A stretch of 8,832 nt of DNA, from contig DMBA01000010.1 of assembly GCA_003446315.1 (NCBI GenBank), positions 1-8,832 of the forward strand. The letters run 5' to 3'. Origin of the DNA: Ruminococcus sp. (GTDB lineage Bacteria > Bacillota > Clostridia > Oscillospirales > Ruminococcaceae). A model generated the notes under the pieces. It saw nothing but the letters and a program-made list of their open reading frames with translations, searched no databases and had not been told where the DNA came from. Positions 7,409-8,832 of the stretch are shown here, one piece after another (the first letter of the stretch is position 1; each line of letters opens with the position of its first letter). The position numbers and the translations under genes were made by a program.

Positions 7409-7443
7409 TTTAATAATTATGATAACATTCATTCCATGTGCAA
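7409..7443 (-). promoter_or_regulatory. Conserved upstream promoter element (AT block plus ATGTGCAA box), copy 1
   Basis: On the + strand this reads TTTAATAATTATGATAACA (7409-7427), eight variable bases, then ATGTGCAA (7436-7443). The paralog's promoter carries the same two blocks, 18 of 19 and 8 of 8 bases identical, at exactly the same distances from the -35 box (15 and 42 bp). The AT block could act as an UP element and the ATGTGCAA box as an activator or repressor site. The ATGTGCAA box overlaps the A-run that forms the T-tail of the terminator ending the previous unit. Confidence 0.6.
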
Positions 7444-7476
7444 AAAATTCCGCAAGATTTAGAATCTAAAATTTGC
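7442..7476 (-). terminator. Terminator-like palindrome upstream of the 6453-7319 promoter
   Basis: On the minus strand a near-perfect palindrome (7452-7476; 11 of 12 positions pair, counting one G-T wobble) is followed by GGAATTTTTTG. It could end the transcript of the upstream paralog or of the structured RNA candidate. The stem is AT-rich, and its loop must open several pairs, so it is weaker than the other terminators in the window. Confidence 0.5.
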
Positions 7477-7504
7477 GATATCGCCGTCAAAGACCTATTT
7501 ACTT

Positions 7505-7681
7505 GCAAATCATTTGTTTCAGATTTTGCTGTCTTTCCCTGCGCATAAAGAGGAAGCGGCGCTGACTTGCAAAAAAAATCAGCAACTTGAACAAGATTTG
7601 ACCCGCTTTGCATCTCTGCGATGCAAAATCCATGTATATATGCGCAGGAAAGACAGCAGTAACAAGCATTTAAGCGATTGC
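7505..7681 (-). ncRNA. Candidate structured RNA (or structured 3'UTR of the upstream paralog)
   Basis: A 19-bp inverted repeat (7528-7547 with 7639-7657, one bulged C) encloses 91 bases. Inside are a perfect 8-bp hairpin TTTGCATC-TCTGC-GATGCAAA (7607-7627), a GCTGA/TCAGC hairpin (7561-7565 with 7579-7583) and a possible AAGCGG/CCGCTT helix (7554-7559 with 7603-7608; it shares two bases with the 8-bp hairpin). Weaker pairings extend outward (7514-7518 with 7661-7665; 7505-7511 with 7676-7681). No convincing open reading frame with a ribosome binding site is present. The minus strand is preferred because a terminator-like palindrome lies downstream on that strand, but the fold is nearly symmetric. 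I do not recognise a known RNA family. No good promoter was found, so it may be the 3' end of the upstream mRNA, or a decayed mobile-element end. Confidence 0.4.
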
Positions 7682-7777
7682 GAAAATAAGATAAAATTGC
7701 ATATATTTTTGCACATCTGTCATGATTGAACAAAATTATATAACAAATTTCATGATATCATTGATGCGGCGATATAA

Positions 7778-8635
7778 TCAGAAAATGGTCTTTACATAAC
7801 CGTAAGTCAGGAGAATGCCCTGATCTCTCTTCTGGTCAATGATGGTGCGGTCAGCCGCATTCATTGTCCAGTCGCGGTTGACATCACCTGCTGCTCTGAG
7901 CATGTTGTAATTCTTGCCGGTATAGTCAAATGTGCCGTTGATGATCGCGGTCAAAGCGCTGCTGTCTGCGCCGTCCACAACGGTATCACCGTTGACATCG
8001 CCGACCTTGATCGGACGTTCAACATAGTTGACCGTATAGCCGACATTGTTGCGAACGAGTGCGCCGTTATGGAAGAAGCCGGTGCCGCTGTAAGAGATCT
8101 TGCAGCCTGCATTGTCCTGAACCTCAGCGAAGGAAAGGGTGCCGCCGTCTTTTCTGGTGACGAAAACGGTGTGCTTTTTGTTGCCGTCGGTGTAAGTGAT
8201 CTGGTCGCCGACATTTGCAGAAAAGTTCTTATGTGAGCCTGTTCTCATATAAACCGTGGTGCCGAACAGCTCCATTGCACACTTTCTTGCGAAGGCAGCA
8301 GACTTTGTGAGCTGGGTGTTCTGCGTCGGAGCATTGAAAACATTGGTGGTCTTGAAGCCGGGGTCGCAAACAGGGCCAACCGGAACATAAGTTGTCTTAT
8401 TGGAATTGTAAGTGGAAGTATAGGTATCGGCATTTCCGGAATTCCAATACTTGCCGGACGGGAACTTGTTTGCCATATAGTGCAGGAAATCGCTGCTGGA
8501 ATAGCCGCGTTCAACAGCATACTGTGTCATGGATGTATGCGTGATAGCGGCGGAAGCCGTGATGCCCTGTGCAGCGCAAACAGTCGAAATTGCTGCGCAT
8601 GCAATTGCTGCGATCTTGGTCTTGATGTGTTTCAT
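7778..8635 (-). CDS. Secreted dockerin protein, paralog with papain-like domain lacking the usual Cys
   Basis: This 285-residue secreted protein is a paralog of 6453-7319; 27 of the first 30 residues match. The signal peptide is about 1-29, ending ITASA. The central domain (about 49-204) shows KFPSGKYWNSGN (57-68), KSAAFARKCAMELFG (111-125), VGDQITYTD (142-150), KHTVFVT (154-160) and EVQDNAGCKI (171-180). H155 fits a catalytic His, but the expected Gln-Cys pair reads K111-S112, as in the sister protein. The dockerin (212-270) has two complete calcium loops: D213/N215/D217/D221/D224 and D251/N253/D255/N259/D262. The C-terminus is GYVKTIF. The gene has its own promoter, and GAGGTGA precedes the ATG by five bases. 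It ends without a strong terminator close by, leaving a long possible 3'UTR. Its role could be wall or plant-protein binding, or hydrolysis by an atypical nucleophile; neither is shown. Confidence 0.9.
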   Translation of the reverse strand: MKHIKTKIAAIACAAISTVCAAQGITASAAITHTSMTQYAVERGYSSSDFLHYMANKFPSGKYWNSGNADTYTSTYNSNKTTYVPVGPVCDPGFKTTNVFNAPTQNTQLTKSAAFARKCAMELFGTTVYMRTGSHKNFSANVGDQITYTDGNKKHTVFVTRKDGGTLSFAEVQDNAGCKISYSGTGFFHNGALVRNNVGYTVNYVERPIKVGDVNGDTVVDGADSSALTAIINGTFDYTGKNYNMLRAAGDVNRDWTMNAADRTIIDQKRDQGILLTYGYVKTIF

Positions 8636-8640
8636 TTATC

Positions 8641-8647
8641 TCACCTC
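8641..8647 (-). promoter_or_regulatory. Ribosome binding site of the 7778-8635 gene
   Basis: GAGGTGA on the minus strand lies five bases before the ATG at 8633-8635. It is identical to the site of the sister gene. Confidence 0.85.
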
Positions 8648-8658
8648 ATTATATATTT

Positions 8659-8671
8659 GCACGGTTCGTGC
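8659..8671 (-). promoter_or_regulatory. 5'-terminal leader hairpin of the 7778-8635 mRNA
   Basis: On the minus strand GCACG-AAC-CGTGC forms a five-base-pair hairpin starting nine bases after the TATAAT, again at the predicted 5' end. Against the sister leader, the fifth pair is G-C here and A-U there, so the stem is kept while the loop changed. Confidence 0.55.
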
Positions 8672-8679
8672 ATAGCTTT

Positions 8680-8708
8680 ATTATACCGCAAGATGTCAGC
8701 AAAGTCAA
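8680..8708 (-). promoter_or_regulatory. Sigma-A type promoter of the 7778-8635 gene
   Basis: On the minus strand TTGACT (8703-8708, five of six bases), a 17-bp spacer and a perfect TATAAT (8680-8685) give a leader of about 38 nt. Confidence 0.88.
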
Positions 8709-8723
8709 TCATCTTACAAATAT

Positions 8724-8758
8724 TTTAATAATTATAATAACAATGTTTGGATGTGCAA
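8724..8758 (-). promoter_or_regulatory. Conserved upstream promoter element (AT block plus ATGTGCAA box), copy 2
   Basis: On the + strand TTTAATAATTATAATAACA (8724-8742), eight variable bases and ATGTGCAA (8751-8758) repeat the arrangement at 7409-7443, with identical spacing to the -35 box. The bases between blocks differ between copies, so conservation looks selective rather than just recent duplication. Confidence 0.6.
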
Positions 8759-8790
8759 GATATGACATATTTTATAATTGAGTATCATAG

Positions 8791-8823
8791 TGAGATCAGC
8801 GTATTTTATTTTTGCGGATCTCA
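8791..8823. repeat. Short inverted repeat near the window end
   Basis: TGAGATC (8791-8797) and GATCTCA (8817-8823) form a seven-base inverted repeat around a T-rich 19-bp interior. Neither strand has a T-run right after it, so it does not look like a terminator. Otherwise the stretch 8759-8832 holds nothing I can identify; it is AT-rich and carries no gene. Confidence 0.2.
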
Positions 8824-8832
8824 GCCGTCATT

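Noticed and set aside
6477..7469. A 330-codon open frame on the + strand opposite the 6453-7319 gene
   Set aside because: The minus strand has a signal peptide, dockerin, paralog, promoter and ribosome binding site. The + frame gives a Val/Ala/Cys-rich protein with no motif, which is the shadow of the codon use.
7528..7657. Interpretation of the 19-bp inverted repeat as an insertion element
   Set aside because: No target-site duplication or transposase is seen, and the interior is only 91 bases. Left as a possibility under the RNA candidate.
7709..7716. A third TTGCACAT/ATGTGCAA box, inverted, between the paralogs
   Set aside because: It has the opposite orientation and no properly spaced promoter follows, so it may be chance. 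Also present by overlap in the 6453-7319 leader hairpin.
7410..7733. A 107-codon minus-strand frame between the paralogs
   Set aside because: It begins with a non-ATG start, has no ribosome binding site, runs through the terminator-like palindrome and into the next promoter region, and has no recognisable domain.
7735..7740. A perfect TATAAT on the minus strand ahead of the structured region
   Set aside because: No -35-like hexamer lies 16-18 bp upstream (AATGAT, CAATGA and TCAATG are poor), and the surroundings are AT-rich. It is not called as a promoter.

Overview
The window suggests a cellulolytic, cellulosome-forming Firmicute, most likely a Ruminococcus of the R. champanellensis / R. 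flavefaciens group. Four of the six genes encode secreted proteins ending in dockerin modules, one enzyme has a threonine-rich linker typical of these bacteria, and base composition is near balanced. The species call is inference. No scaffoldin (cohesin) gene lies in the window, and I see no tRNA, rRNA, insertion sequence or CRISPR array.

Layout. A terminator (32-75) precedes a small + strand DUF1294 membrane protein gene (92-364). A bidirectional terminator (370-413) separates it from a minus-strand pair: a GNAT acetyltransferase (422-997), whose start codon lies one base past the stop of a 924-residue GH43 arabinanase-like enzyme with a dockerin (999-3773). A 194-bp divergent region carries two near-perfect sigma-A type promoters, one for GH43 and one for a + strand GH9-CBM3c-dockerin cellulase (3968-6334). 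Two terminators (6342-6435) follow. The last third holds two minus-strand paralogous dockerin proteins (6453-7319 and 7778-8635). They are separated by a 458-bp intergenic region that contains a promoter, a terminator and a large potential RNA fold.

Function. The GH9 enzyme should attack cellulose and the GH43 enzyme arabinan side chains of pectin. Both dock through nearly identical dockerin first halves, so they probably bind the same cohesin type. The two small paralogs carry a different dockerin type and a domain that resembles papain-like (CHAP / NlpC-P60-like) cysteine peptidases or amidases, but the usual Gln-Cys pair appears replaced by Arg/Lys-Ser.

Most notable. The two paralogs share an ungapped promoter architecture: an ATGTGCAA box, an AT-rich block, a -35, a 17-bp spacer and TATAAT. 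Each also has a small hairpin at the predicted very 5' end of the mRNA, with a compensatory base-pair change. Between the genes, a 19-bp inverted repeat encloses further hairpins and may form a structured RNA of about 180 nt.
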